This document shows positions 18,248 to 29,352 of a DNA stretch of 62,652 bases, piece after piece (positions within the stretch are counted from its first letter, which is position 1; every line of letters starts with the position of its first letter). The stretch comes from Gammaproteobacteria bacterium (GTDB lineage: Bacteria > Pseudomonadota > Gammaproteobacteria > Acidiferrobacterales > Acidiferrobacteraceae), in contig JAPTWT010000278.1 in NCBI GenBank assembly GCA_028064935.1, forward strand, positions 1 to 62,652, in the 5' to 3' direction. The notes under the pieces are model-generated. The model was not told the DNA's origin, searched no databases, and saw only the letters and a program-made list of their open reading frames with translations. The position numbers and the translations under genes were made by a program.

Positions 18248-18868
18248 ATGTACCCGCTTAGTCAACAAGTGTTGCGCACGGATGTTGCCGGCATGCCGCT
18301 CGAATGGATTGATTTCCGCGAGGCGGTGCGTATCTGTCATCTCGGGCAGGTGGCCTACACGTGCGGCAGCCTTTTGTACCGGGTTCACGGCGGCCATAAT
18401 GCCGCCACCGGCCGGCGCAGCATCATCGAGGTCAACTCCATTCTCGCCACCTATGGGGAGAATGGCCAGCTGGCGCGTCAGCGTGACCATTACGTGCCGC
18501 CGCTCAGTAATCCGGCCCTGTTTGCGCGCGATGCCCGGTTGTGCCTTTATTGCGGCGAGCGGTTCTCGGTCCGCGATCTCTCGCGCGATCATGTGACGCC
18601 CTTAAGTCGCGGGGGTCACGATATCTGGAACAATGTCGTGACGGCCTGCAAGCGCTGCAACAATCACAAGGCCGGGCGGACGCCCGAGGAGGCTGGCATG
18701 GCCTTGCTGGCCGTTCCTTTCGTGCCGACGCATGCCGAATACATCTATCTGCAGGGCCGGCGCGTGCTCGCCGATCAGATGGCCTTCCTGAAGGCCCATT
18801 TCCCGCGCACAAGCCCCCTGCATGAGCGTCTGGCGCGCGGCCTGGAGGTCGGCGGCCACGCGGTCTGA
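18248..18868 (+). CDS. HNH endonuclease family protein
   Basis: The 206-residue protein contains an HNH nuclease domain at about residues 97-150: zinc cysteines CLYCGERF, then SRDHVTPLSRGGHDIWNNVV, and ACKRCNNHKAGRTPEEAG. Such chromosomal HNH proteins of ~200 residues are widespread in proteobacteria and may cut or process nucleic acid; their physiological role is unknown. The start is the ATG with GAGG upstream. It stands alone between the ribosomal pair and the convergent desaturase. Confidence 0.85.
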   Translation: MYPLSQQVLRTDVAGMPLEWIDFREAVRICHLGQVAYTCGSLLYRVHGGHNAATGRRSIIEVNSILATYGENGQLARQRDHYVPPLSNPALFARDARLCLYCGERFSVRDLSRDHVTPLSRGGHDIWNNVVTACKRCNNHKAGRTPEEAGMALLAVPFVPTHAEYIYLQGRRVLADQMAFLKAHFPRTSPLHERLARGLEVGGHAV

Positions 18869-18932
18869 CTGACGCCCGCCCGGCGGCGGCGAGGCAGGTC
18901 CGTTAAGACCCGTCGCCGCGGGCCGCGCCCTC

Positions 18933-20123
18933 TCAGGCCGCGATGTGCGTCGCCGCGTAGCTGCGGATCGCGGTTGCGAAGTCGCGCAGGGCCTGTATCC
19001 CGGTCGCCTCCGCCTGGTGACACCATTCCTGCAGGGCCTCCAAGAGCTGCTCCTGGGTGCTCGCCGATCGGCGCCACACGTCTTGCAGGCGCTCCTTCAT
19101 GGTGTAGACCGTCTGCAGGGTGCTGTTGGTCGCCAGAATCTCTTGCAGCTGACGGTATCCGGCCTCGCCGATGAGGGTCTTTTCCCGCACCATGAGGCGC
19201 CGCGCGCCCTTCAGGACCTTGGCGGTCTCGCGGTTGGCGGCCGCGGCCTTGCGGACCTCCTCTCCGTGGACCTCGTGCAAGACCTCGCGCGCAAAACGCG
19301 CCATCACCTGAAAGCGGTGGTGTATGACCGCCTTGACGGTATCGAGATCGCAGACCTCTTTCGGCTGGGTGTAGGTGGGTATCGGGGCGGTCTTCTTGAC
19401 CGTGGCCAGGCCCAGCATCTCGAGCGTGCGAATGTATCCCCAGCCGATGTCGAACTCCCAGGGCTTGCACGAGAATTTGGCGGAACTGGCGTAGGTGTGG
19501 TGGTTGTTGTGCAGTTCTTCGCCGCCGATCAGGATGCCGATCGGTGCGATATTGGTGGCTGCGTCGGCGCACTCGAAGTTGCGGTAGCCGTAGTAATGGC
19601 CCACGCCGTTGACCACGCCGGCTGCGAAAAACGGGATCCAGATCATCTGGATGGCCCAAATCGTGAGACCGAGCGGGCCAAAGCACGCAAGGTCGATGAT
19701 GAGCATGAGGACGATACCCGCGGCGCTGTGTCGCGTATAGACATGCCGCTCCAGCCAATCGTCCGGGGTATTGTGTCCGAACTTGGCGAGCGTCTGGGTG
19801 TTTTTGGCCTCGGCGCGATAGAGCTCCGCACCCTCCCACAGCACCTTTTTCAGGCCCAGTACCTGCGGGCTATGCGGATCGTCTTCCGTTTCGCAGCGCG
19901 CGTGATGCTTGCGATGGATGGCCACCCATTCCTTGGTCACCATGCCCGTCGTCAGCCATAACCACAGGCGGAAGAAGTGGGCGACCGCGGGATGCAGGTC
20001 CAGGGCCCGATGCGTCTGATGACGGTGCAGGTAGATGGTGACCGACACGATCGTGATGTGGGTCACGGCGAGCGCGACCAGCACATAGCCCCACCACGGC
20101 AAGACGATAAGACCTTGAAGCAT
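18933..20123 (-). CDS. fatty acid (acyl-CoA/phospholipid) desaturase
   Basis: This 396-residue membrane enzyme has three histidine boxes that hold the di-iron centre: HRHQTH (33-38), HRKHH near residue 70, and HNNHH near residue 205. Hydrophobic helices lie between them. It introduces a double bond into acyl chains using oxygen, like Pseudomonas DesA. After about residue 260 there is a long helical extension; its end (LQEWCHQAEATGIQALRDF) resembles the C-terminus of ISL3-type transposases, a feature I recall from other proteobacterial DesA proteins. It may adjust membrane fluidity under acid or cold stress. Confidence 0.88.
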   Translation of the reverse strand: MLQGLIVLPWWGYVLVALAVTHITIVSVTIYLHRHQTHRALDLHPAVAHFFRLWLWLTTGMVTKEWVAIHRKHHARCETEDDPHSPQVLGLKKVLWEGAELYRAEAKNTQTLAKFGHNTPDDWLERHVYTRHSAAGIVLMLIIDLACFGPLGLTIWAIQMIWIPFFAAGVVNGVGHYYGYRNFECADAATNIAPIGILIGGEELHNNHHTYASSAKFSCKPWEFDIGWGYIRTLEMLGLATVKKTAPIPTYTQPKEVCDLDTVKAVIHHRFQVMARFAREVLHEVHGEEVRKAAAANRETAKVLKGARRLMVREKTLIGEAGYRQLQEILATNSTLQTVYTMKERLQDVWRRSASTQEQLLEALQEWCHQAEATGIQALRDFATAIRSYAATHIAA

Positions 20124-20193
20124 GCTTTACCCCTCATGTAGGAAAAACGCCAGGGCCGTCTCGACGCGCGTCCTGGGCCGACCAACGGCCGTT

Positions 20194-20388
20194 TCAGCGA
20201 TCCTGCGCGCTGTCGCTCGCCCAATCACGCATCCGCGTCCCCCACTCATGGGCGGTCGCGGCGTCCAGTTCAACGGTAAAATATTTGGCGCCATCGCGTA
20301 TGATGACCCGCAGGAGCCGTGCCCCGGTCTCGTGGAAGACCTGACGCAACTCTATCACCTGTCCCGAGGGCGCGGTAATCTGTTCCAT
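20194..20388 (-). CDS. conserved small hypothetical protein
   Basis: The 64-residue protein begins MEQITAPSGQVIELRQ and contains a two-strand pattern (ARLLRVIIRDGAKYFTVELD) followed by a helix with HEWGTRMRDWA. I do not recognise a named domain with certainty. It is divergent from the Nudix gene and lies 70 bases beyond the desaturase start on the same strand. The start was set at the ATG that begins the compact domain. Confidence 0.6.
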   Translation of the reverse strand: MEQITAPSGQVIELRQVFHETGARLLRVIIRDGAKYFTVELDAATAHEWGTRMRDWASDSAQDR

Positions 20389-20422
20389 GGCCAGGATATT
20401 GTAGCATGGACCGAGGAGAATG

Positions 20423-20872
20423 ATGGCAGTCCCCAAGACCCCCCTTTTGACGGTGGATATCATCATCCGTCCGGATGGACACCCGCATGGCGTGATCCTG
20501 ATCGAGCGTCGCCATCCGCCATCGGGGTGGGCCTTGCCCGGCGGTTTCGTGGACATCGGCGAGCGGGTGGAGGATGCCGCGCGCCGCGAGGCCCGCGAAG
20601 AGACCGGTCTGGCCGTGACGCTAGAGGCCCTGCTCGGCTGTTATTCCGATCCGGCCCGCGACCCGCGCGGCCACACGGTATCGCTCGTATACATCGCGCA
20701 GGCCTCCGGCATGGCGCGGGCCGGAGACGACGCCCGGCGCTGCGAGATCGCCGATATCCGCCGCATCACGGTGCCGCTTGCCTTCGATCACCCCCGGATC
20801 CTGGATGATTATCGGCGGTTCCGGGCGTCCGGCGAGCGGCCGGCGCCGGAGGTAAAGGCGGTAATGCCGTAG
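20423..20872 (+). CDS. Nudix hydrolase (ADP-ribose pyrophosphatase-like)
   Basis: The protein is 149 residues from the second of two adjacent ATGs, which is better spaced from GAGGAG. The Nudix box GFVDIGERVEDAARREAREETG is complete, with both catalytic glutamates. The sequence around it (IERRHPPSGWALPGG, CYSDPARDPRGHTVS) resembles ADP-ribose or nucleotide-sugar pyrophosphatases. Its 3' end overlaps the convergent beta-propeller gene by 64 bases. Confidence 0.88.
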   Translation: MAVPKTPLLTVDIIIRPDGHPHGVILIERRHPPSGWALPGGFVDIGERVEDAARREAREETGLAVTLEALLGCYSDPARDPRGHTVSLVYIAQASGMARAGDDARRCEIADIRRITVPLAFDHPRILDDYRRFRASGERPAPEVKAVMP

Positions 20873-21933
20873 GGGTCGGCATAGGACGCCTCGGGTGTCG
20901 TGCCTATGGCTGTGAGCAGGCCGCTTTGGCGATCCAGGCGGTAACGGCTGATCGTGCTGTTGCCATAGTTGACCGCGAATACGAAGCGTGCCGCCGTGTC
21001 GAGTGTCAACGAGAAGGGGTAGCCGCCGGTCGGTACGTGCCCGACGTGCGTGAGGCGGCCGTCGGCCTGGTTGATGCGAAAGATCGAGATGTCGTTGGCG
21101 CTGGTGTTGGCGACAAAGAGGTAGCGCCCGCTCGGATCGATGACCAGCGAGTCCGGATGGTGGTCGAAGGGTTCGGTCACCCGGTCTTTCAGGGTCAGCC
21201 GCCCGTGGGCCCCGATGGCAAGCACCAGAAGGACATTCGCCCGGAAGTCGGCGACATACAAAAACCGTCCGTCGGGGCCGACCGCGAGCCCATAAGGGCC
21301 GTCGCCCGGGGGTTCATGAAACAGCCCCAGGGGCATGAGTGCCGCGTGATCCGGCGCGCGCCGATACATGCCGATCGTGGCGTTCCCGAAGTTTGCGACA
21401 TAGGCATAGCGGCCGTTCGGCGTGAAGGTCACGGAGTAGGGCTTGGCCCCCGGCGCCTCATGGACGCGGCCGTCGGGGATCAGCACGCCCCGCCCGCGGC
21501 GCATGCGGTAGATGCCCACCGTGCTGTCGCCGCTGTTGGCGACGTAGATGTCGTGTCCCCCGGGGCTTGCGGTCACACTGAAGGGGTTGGTGCGTGGCCC
21601 CTGAAGACGCACCGCGGCGCGCGCGAGCCTGCCGTCGGCGGGGTCTATCCGATAGGCACTGACGGCGTGCGCGAGGCTGTCGGCGGTGATCACATAACCC
21701 AGCGGATCGGCGATGATCGACTCCGGTCCCCCTGGGGTCGGCACCGATTGCGATGCCACGAGGTTGCCCTTGTCGTGCTCGGCGTAGACGCCGATCGTGC
21801 TGTTGTTGTAATTGGCGACATACACAAAGGTGTGGGCGCGCGCCACGCCGCCCAGGAGGCATAGCCCGAGGATCAGAAGGGGCGTGCTCCGGTATCGACC
21901 CGCGACCACCCGCGTCAGTCCGTGCTCAGACAC
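20809..21933 (-). CDS. secreted seven-bladed beta-propeller protein (lactonase/YVTN-like)
   Basis: The 374-residue protein has a signal peptide (LILGLCLLGGVARAH) and about seven repeats of the type YVANYGNSTIGMYR...G.PY.V...P.GR. This matches the 6-phosphogluconolactonase-like/YVTN propeller family. Catalysis is not implied: many members are binding or surface proteins. Its start overlaps the anti-sigma stop by 8 bases, so it is co-translated with the sigma/anti-sigma pair and is a likely output of that system. The last ~25 residues extend beyond the propeller and overlap the Nudix gene on the other strand. Confidence 0.8.
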   Translation of the reverse strand: MSEHGLTRVVAGRYRSTPLLILGLCLLGGVARAHTFVYVANYNNSTIGVYAEHDKGNLVASQSVPTPGGPESIIADPLGYVITADSLAHAVSAYRIDPADGRLARAAVRLQGPRTNPFSVTASPGGHDIYVANSGDSTVGIYRMRRGRGVLIPDGRVHEAPGAKPYSVTFTPNGRYAYVANFGNATIGMYRRAPDHAALMPLGLFHEPPGDGPYGLAVGPDGRFLYVADFRANVLLVLAIGAHGRLTLKDRVTEPFDHHPDSLVIDPSGRYLFVANTSANDISIFRINQADGRLTHVGHVPTGGYPFSLTLDTAARFVFAVNYGNSTISRYRLDRQSGLLTAIGTTPEASYADPYGITAFTSGAGRSPDARNRR

Positions 21934-22651
21934 TAATATAAGTCCATCCGCGGCGCTGGAGCCGGACGATCTCGGCGATTGCCGAGGGTACGATCACCGT
22001 CTGCGGCAGGAGGTGCGGATCAATGCCCTTGCGGCGCTTGAGGCGGTTGATCGTATCCTGGCACGCGGCGAATATCAGGTTCGGATAGCGCGCCTGAAGG
22101 GCGGCGATGCGCGCCGGAAACGGCGACAGGTGGCGGCGCAGGAGCGCAAGCCCCGGGCCATCGGCCAGGATCTCGACCTTCGCCTGCCGGTGATCGGCGC
22201 GGTAACGGGCGAGCAGGTGCTGGGCCTCCTCGAGCACCTGACGCATATGGGTGCGGTCGCCGTTGTCCAAATGAAACAGGACCTTGGTGGTGAGGTGGGT
22301 CGTGGCCCGCGCGATCGCGGCCACCGGGCGCGGCGGCACAGCCGGGGCCCACAAGGCGCGCAACGACCAGCCGAGGGTCACCCCGATCAAGAGCACGATG
22401 GGCGCAATCAGCGGGGCCAGGCGCGAGGCCAGATGCCGGCGCGGCGTTTCGCGGTGTCTTGGCGCCGGCGTGGTATCGTAGGCGAGCCGCACCAGATCCG
22501 AGACCTTGCGCAATTCACAGACCTTGCGGTTCAGCTCCGGGTCGTTGTTTATGAGCGGATAGACGCGGCCCTTCTCATCGCCGTCGATCTGGTTATCGAC
22601 GAAGGCGTTGAGGAATTCATCCGAGAGCCCGGGTCCTTCCGATTCGGTCAT
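21926..22651 (-). CDS. anti-sigma factor fused to a periplasmic DsrE-like domain
   Basis: The 241-residue protein has an N-terminal anti-sigma-type region (LSDEFLNAFVDNQIDGDEKGRV, residues ~8-60) and one transmembrane helix (LIAPIVLLIGVTLGWSL, ~residue 85). After ~residue 115 comes a DsrE-like domain (TKVLFHLDNGD ... VEILADGPGLALL ... ending IAEIVRLQRRGWTYI). Its ATG overlaps the sigma stop by 4 bases. The C-terminal domain resembles the secreted protein at 9024-9431. Inference: the outer domain senses a sulfur or redox ligand and controls release of the sigma factor. The Cys in FAACQDT may matter. Confidence 0.8.
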   Translation of the reverse strand: MTESEGPGLSDEFLNAFVDNQIDGDEKGRVYPLINNDPELNRKVCELRKVSDLVRLAYDTTPAPRHRETPRRHLASRLAPLIAPIVLLIGVTLGWSLRALWAPAVPPRPVAAIARATTHLTTKVLFHLDNGDRTHMRQVLEEAQHLLARYRADHRQAKVEILADGPGLALLRRHLSPFPARIAALQARYPNLIFAACQDTINRLKRRKGIDPHLLPQTVIVPSAIAEIVRLQRRGWTYISV

Positions 22652-23196
22652 TTCACTCTCCGCATCCTTGGTGTGGGGGCGGCGGCCGCCATATCCGGGA
22701 GTAACAGGGCCTTCAAGGCCGCGCGCGCACGACACAGCCGACTCATGACAGTCCCGCCCGGTATGCCCAGTATGGACGAGACCTCATTATAAGAGAAACC
22801 TTCTAAATCAACCAGGGTCACGACCTGTCTCTGTCCTTGAGGGAGCCTCGCGATGGCCGCGCGCACGCGCGCGGCGAGTTCCGAACGCAGGTGCTCGGTC
22901 TCGAGGCAGTGGTCGCACGCGATGTCCATGTCATCGATGTCTTCGGCCTCGCGTTCGCGCCGATGATGGTCGCGAAAGCAGTTGGTCATGATGCTGAAAA
23001 GCCATGCCTCTTCGGCCCCGGGATCCCGGAGCTGATCGTGTTTTTGCCAGGCCTTGGTGAGTGTCTCCTGGACCAGGTCGTCGGCCAGGGAGGGGTTATG
23101 GGTCCAGGCATAGGCGATACGATAGAGGCGCGGGCGGCTGGCCTCCAGGGTCTTTTTGAACTCCCGCGAGCGGCATAACAACTGACGGATGCCCAT
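22648..23196 (-). CDS. ECF RNA polymerase sigma factor
   Basis: The 182-residue protein has sigma region 2 (RLYRIAYAWTHNPSLADDLVQETLTKAWQ) and region 4 (IARLPQGQRQVVTLVDLEGFSYNEVSSILGIPGGTVMSRLCRARAAL), without region 3. It is therefore an extracytoplasmic-function sigma factor. GAGGAG precedes the ATG. It leads an operon with its fused anti-sigma factor and the beta-propeller gene, joined by overlaps. An upstream GGAAT-like element is present but too weak to call as an autoregulated promoter. Confidence 0.94.
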   Translation of the reverse strand: MGIRQLLCRSREFKKTLEASRPRLYRIAYAWTHNPSLADDLVQETLTKAWQKHDQLRDPGAEEAWLFSIMTNCFRDHHRREREAEDIDDMDIACDHCLETEHLRSELAARVRAAIARLPQGQRQVVTLVDLEGFSYNEVSSILGIPGGTVMSRLCRARAALKALLLPDMAAAAPTPRMRRVK

Positions 23197-23297
23197 ATTC
23201 GATTCTCCTCGGGTGGTGGGACGGTGCCCTATCGTTATTTATTCCGAAACGGGGGGAGTTTATGCCCGAGGCGCGCCCAGGGGAAGCATGGGGCTGA

Positions 23298-23888
23298 TCA
23301 GCGGTCGGCGATCTCGCCGCGCGCCCACCGGCCGAGCACATACGGGTAGAGGGCATGCTCGAGGGCGAGCACGCGCGCCGCGAGCGCCGCCGGGGACTCC
23401 CCCGGGATCACCGTAAGTCCGGCCTGGGCGATGATCGGGCCGCCATCGACGGCGTGGGTGACGAGGTGCACCGTGGCGCCATGGATACGCGCGCCGGATG
23501 CGAGGGCGCGCCGGTGGGTGTCGAGCCCGGGGAACGCCGGTAAAAGCGAGGGGTGGATGTTGAGCAGGCGCCCCTGGTAACGGCCTACGAAGTCCGCGCC
23601 CAAGACCCTCAGAAAGCCGGCCAGCGCGATGATATCCGGCGCCAGATCGTCCAGCGCCGTCGCCAGGGTCTCCTCGAAGGCCGCGCGCGTGGCAAACCGG
23701 CGATGATCGACGAGGCGTAGCGCAAGACCCTGATCGCGCGCGTAGTCGACGGCCGGGGCCGTGGGGTTGTTGCTGACCACGCCTGTGATCGCATAGCCCT
23801 GTTCGGAGGCCTCTTCTTGCAAGGCGCGCAGGTTGCTGCCGCGCCCCGAGACCATGACCGCAACCCTCAAGGGCGGTCTCAGGCCCAT
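23298..23888 (-). CDS. purN: phosphoribosylglycinamide formyltransferase
   Basis: This 196-residue GART enzyme uses 10-formyl-THF in the third step of purine synthesis. Landmarks are [26 protein letters not shown], the catalytic [12 protein letters not shown], and [15 protein letters not shown]. Its start overlaps the purM stop by 10 bases. Confidence 0.96.
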   Translation of the reverse strand: MGLRPPLRVAVMVSGRGSNLRALQEEASEQGYAITGVVSNNPTAPAVDYARDQGLALRLVDHRRFATRAAFEETLATALDDLAPDIIALAGFLRVLGADFVGRYQGRLLNIHPSLLPAFPGLDTHRRALASGARIHGATVHLVTHAVDGGPIIAQAGLTVIPGESPAALAARVLALEHALYPYVLGRWARGEIADR

Positions 23889-24916
23889 GCGAATTCGCCG
23901 GGGCCCTCATCGACACGGCCGATGACAAACGGTGCCTCCCCGTGATCACGGAGCACGGCCTCGGCGACCCCGGCATCGGCGGCATCGACCACCACCACCA
24001 TACCGACGCCGCAGTTGAAGGTCCGGTACATCTCCTCTTCGGCGATGTCTCCGCCCTCCTGAAGCCAGCCGAAGATCGCGGGCCGCGACCAGGATGATCG
24101 GTCGATGACCGCGCGCCGGCCCTCGGGGATCACGCGCGGGACATTGCCAGGCAGCCCTCCACCCGTGATGTGCGCCATGGCGTGGACGTCGATCGCGGCA
24201 TGGAGGGCGAGCAGGGCCTTCACATAGATGCGCGTGGGCGCGAGCAGGATGTCGTCGAGGCGGCGGTCGCCGACGGTCGCGGTGAGATCCGTCCCGCGTC
24301 GGGCGAGGACCGCCCGCGCCAGGGAGTAACCGTTGGAGTGCAGCCCCGACGAGGGCAGCCCGAGGATGATGTCACCGTCTTTGACGCGGCGGCCGTCGAT
24401 CAGGCGTTCCCGTTCCACCGCTCCCACGCAGAAGCCGGCCAGGTCATAGTCCTGATCGCGGTACATCCCCGGCATCTCCGCGGTTTCGCCGCCGACCAGG
24501 GCCGCACCCGCCAATTCGCAGCCACGACCGATTCCGGCGATAATACGTTCGGCCTTGCGGACGTCGAGTCGGCCCGAGGCGAAGTAATCCAGAAAAAAGA
24601 GCGGCTCGGCCCCTTGCACGACGATATCGTTGGCGCACATGGCGACCAGGTCGATGCCGATGTCGTCATGGCGATCGAGCGCGATCGCCAGCAGCAGTTT
24701 TGTGCCCACGCCGTCGGTGCCCGAGACCAGCACGGGGTCGCGATAGCGCCCGGACAGCGCAAAGAGCGCGCCGAACCCGCCAAGACCCGCGAGGACTCCG
24801 GGGCGGGTGGTTTTGGCGGCGATCGGCTTTAGGGCCTCGACCAGGGCATCGCCGGCCTCGATGTCGACGCCGGCGGTACGATAGCTCAAGGGGTTTGGGG
24901 TCTTGGGTTCAGTCAC
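23879..24916 (-). CDS. purM: phosphoribosylformylglycinamidine cyclo-ligase
   Basis: This 345-residue AIR synthetase starts at GTG 24916, which gives the usual N-terminus ahead of [17 protein letters not shown]; the longer ATG frame adds 36 unrelated residues. Conserved parts are [53 protein letters not shown] and THITGGGL-like [15 protein letters not shown]. It makes AIR from FGAM with ATP. It is translationally coupled to purN. Confidence 0.95.
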   Translation of the reverse strand: MTEPKTPNPLSYRTAGVDIEAGDALVEALKPIAAKTTRPGVLAGLGGFGALFALSGRYRDPVLVSGTDGVGTKLLLAIALDRHDDIGIDLVAMCANDIVVQGAEPLFFLDYFASGRLDVRKAERIIAGIGRGCELAGAALVGGETAEMPGMYRDQDYDLAGFCVGAVERERLIDGRRVKDGDIILGLPSSGLHSNGYSLARAVLARRGTDLTATVGDRRLDDILLAPTRIYVKALLALHAAIDVHAMAHITGGGLPGNVPRVIPEGRRAVIDRSSWSRPAIFGWLQEGGDIAEEEMYRTFNCGVGMVVVVDAADAGVAEAVLRDHGEAPFVIGRVDEGPGEFAWA

Positions 24917-25065
24917 TGGGGTCTTGTCACAGGCGGGCTCCGAGATGGCCGTTATGTTAGGGCCTGGGACCCTGCAAGTAAATCTTGACTTCGGTCGGCG
25001 CGCACGGGTAAACGGGGACCGCACGCCCGGCGCTGCTGTGCCCGCACTGTGAGAGGGATGTCCGC

Positions 25066-25632
25066 GTGAAAAGACTGCAGCATCTACCCAACATGATCAC
25101 GCTTTTGCGGATGGCGTTCGTACCGCTTCTGATCCTGGTCCTGAAGGATCACCATTACCTCGAGGCCCTGTGGGTGTTCCTGATTGCGGGGATATCGGAC
25201 GGTCTGGACGGTTATATCGCCAAGCGGTTTGGTTTCGTGAGCCAGCTCGGCGCCATTCTCGATCCCCTGGCCGACAAGATCCTGTTGGTGAGCGCCTATG
25301 TGATGCTGGCGCTGCTGGCGCTCGTGCCGTTCTGGCTGGTGCTTGTGGTGACCTTCCGGGACGCGCTTATCGTCGGCGGCTACCTCGTTTATACCTCGCT
25401 GTACGGGCCGGTATCGATGCGCCCGAGCCGAGTGAGCAAGTTCAACACCTTCACCCAGATCCTGCTCGTGGTGTTCCTGCTCACCGAGCGCGCCTTCGCG
25501 TTTCATGTCGCCCACATCCAGGCGGCGCTCGTCTTTGTGGTCCTTGTCACGACGATCGCAAGCGGCGGACACTATCTGTGGACTTGGGGAATCGTGCGGG
25601 AGATCGAGGCAGGACGTGCTGGGAGAGACTGA
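25066..25632 (+). CDS. CDP-alcohol phosphatidyltransferase
   Basis: The 188-residue membrane enzyme has the signature [27 protein letters not shown], which matches D-G-x2-A-R-x8-G-x3-D-x3-D with Lys for Arg. Four to five hydrophobic helices are visible. It transfers a phosphatidyl group from CDP-diacylglycerol to an alcohol acceptor, as in PgsA or related synthases; the acceptor is not decided by sequence. The start codon is GTG. The next gene begins inside its 3' end, so the two are co-translated. Confidence 0.88.
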   Translation: MKRLQHLPNMITLLRMAFVPLLILVLKDHHYLEALWVFLIAGISDGLDGYIAKRFGFVSQLGAILDPLADKILLVSAYVMLALLALVPFWLVLVVTFRDALIVGGYLVYTSLYGPVSMRPSRVSKFNTFTQILLVVFLLTERAFAFHVAHIQAALVFVVLVTTIASGGHYLWTWGIVREIEAGRAGRD

Positions 25633-26659
25633 ACGCCGGGTCTTGTATGCCGTCGCGATATTGCTGGCGGCGGGTGCCGTGATCTATGTCCTGGCGCCGG
25701 TGGTCACCCTGTTCCTGTTGGCCTCGCTCATCGCCTACATCGCCAATCCGCTGGTCTCGCGGGCGCAACGCGCCGGCGTGCCGCGCAGCGCCACCATCCT
25801 TCTTCTGCTGCTGTTGCTGGTGCTTGCGGTCGCGGCTCTGGCATTCGCGCTCGTACCCATGGCGCAAAGGGAGTTCACGACGTTCACCGCGCATGCGCCG
25901 GCCTATATGGACTGGTTGCAGGCGCGTATCCTGCGCGCCACCCATGGTCGCTATACGCCCGATCTCCACGCACTGAAGCGGCATATCCTGGCGCAATGGC
26001 AAGGGGTGGGGGCCGACGTCGCCCGGCTCCTGCCGGTGGCCACCGCCTCCGGCCTGCACATCCTCGTAGCGCTCGCGCGACTCATGCTGATTCTTGTCGT
26101 GACCTTCTACCTGTTGCGCGACTGGGACGACATTGGCGCCACCGCCGTGGAGATCCTGCCGGGTCGTTACCGCGAGCCGATAGTGCGCTTCGCAGGCGAG
26201 GTCGATGTCCAGCTCGGCCGGCTCCTGCGCGGCCAGCTCACGGTCATGATCGCGCTTGCCATACTCTATACTGTCGGTCTGAGCATAGCCGGCCTGGATC
26301 TGGCCCTGCCGGTCGGTGTCGTGACGGGATTTTTGAGCTTCATCCCGTATCTCGGGTTTTTTACCGGGCTTTTCACCGCGAGCCTCGCGGTGTTGCTGCA
26401 GTACCATGACGTGAGGCATCTTCTGTTCGTGTTCGCGGCCTTTGGCTTTGGAGAGATGATGGAGAGCATGGTCCTCGGCCCGCGGCTCGTGGGCCGTTCG
26501 ATCGGTCTGCACCCGCTGCTTGTGATCTTCGCGGTGCTGACCGGAGGGCAGCTTTTCGGGTTTGCCGGGATCTTGCTGGCCCTTCCGGTCTCCGCGGTGC
26601 TCATGGTCTGGCTAAGACGCGTCCATGCCCGTTATCGCCACAGCGCGTGGTCCGAATGA
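25616..26659 (+). CDS. AI-2E family transporter (YhhT/PerM-like permease)
   Basis: This 347-residue membrane protein starts at GTG 25616, overlapping the previous gene by 17 bases. It has eight or so hydrophobic segments in the AI-2E/UPF0118 pattern: an N-terminal pair, a soluble helical region (~70-150), and a C-terminal cluster with TGFLSFIPYLGFFTGLF and FGEMMESMVLGPRLVGRSIGLHPL. Members export varied solutes, including Na+/H+ antiport in some. In gammaproteobacteria this gene often precedes hda, as here. Confidence 0.88.
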   Translation: MLGETERRVLYAVAILLAAGAVIYVLAPVVTLFLLASLIAYIANPLVSRAQRAGVPRSATILLLLLLLVLAVAALAFALVPMAQREFTTFTAHAPAYMDWLQARILRATHGRYTPDLHALKRHILAQWQGVGADVARLLPVATASGLHILVALARLMLILVVTFYLLRDWDDIGATAVEILPGRYREPIVRFAGEVDVQLGRLLRGQLTVMIALAILYTVGLSIAGLDLALPVGVVTGFLSFIPYLGFFTGLFTASLAVLLQYHDVRHLLFVFAAFGFGEMMESMVLGPRLVGRSIGLHPLLVIFAVLTGGQLFGFAGILLALPVSAVLMVWLRRVHARYRHSAWSE

Positions 26660-27342
26660 CGCGCCAGCTGCCGCTCGATCTGTCGGTGCGCGATCGCCCC
26701 TCGTTTGAAAATTTCTGGGCGACCGAGAATGGCGCGGCGCTCGCCGCCGCGCGCGCCTTCGCCGAGGGGCGGCCGGGGCCCTTGTATCTGTTCGGCCCCG
26801 AGGGCTGTGGCAAGACCCATCTCCTGGCGGCCGTGGCACGCGCGGTCCAGGGAGGTGGCCCCTGCGCGTTCCTGTCGCTCGCCCATACCTCCCCGATGGC
26901 CTGGCAAAGTCTGGCCGATCTGCCGCCCGAGAGTACGGTCTGTGTTGATGACATGGAGGCCTTGGCGGGGCACGCCGATGGCGAGCGGCAGCTGTTCGTG
27001 CTGTTCGAGACACTGGCGCCGGCGCGACGCATCGTGCTGGCCGGACGCAGTAACCCCGCCGGCCTAGCGGTGACCCGCGATGACCTGCGGACGCGGCTTG
27101 GAAGCGGCCCGATCGTGGCCATGCGCCGTCTGTCGGATGAGGTCAAGGCCCAGGCCCTCTGTCACCGCGCCTCGCTTAGGGGACTGCAGCTGAATGATGC
27201 GGCATGTGCCTATCTTTTGGCGCACGGTCCGCGCGATCCGCGGGCGCTTTTCGCGTTGCTGGAAGACCTCGATCGCGAGACCCTGGCGGACGGACGGCGC
27301 CTTACCATCCCGTATCTGCGCGCCGTCCTCGCGCGTCCTTAG
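26656..27342 (+). CDS. hda: DnaA regulatory inactivator Hda
   Basis: The 228-residue AAA+ protein resembles DnaA domain III without the DNA-binding domain IV. It starts with the clamp-binding-type QLPLDL and has Walker A GPEGCGKTHLL, Walker B VCVDDMEAL and sensor I VLAGRSNP. With the beta clamp it stimulates ATP hydrolysis by DnaA, limiting re-initiation. ATG overlaps the TGA of the permease gene. Confidence 0.92.
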   Translation: MTRQLPLDLSVRDRPSFENFWATENGAALAAARAFAEGRPGPLYLFGPEGCGKTHLLAAVARAVQGGGPCAFLSLAHTSPMAWQSLADLPPESTVCVDDMEALAGHADGERQLFVLFETLAPARRIVLAGRSNPAGLAVTRDDLRTRLGSGPIVAMRRLSDEVKAQALCHRASLRGLQLNDAACAYLLAHGPRDPRALFALLEDLDRETLADGRRLTIPYLRAVLARP

Positions 27343-27367
27343 AGGGGGTGGTACGCAGGGTGGGGAC

Positions 27368-29352
<1,985 letters not shown>

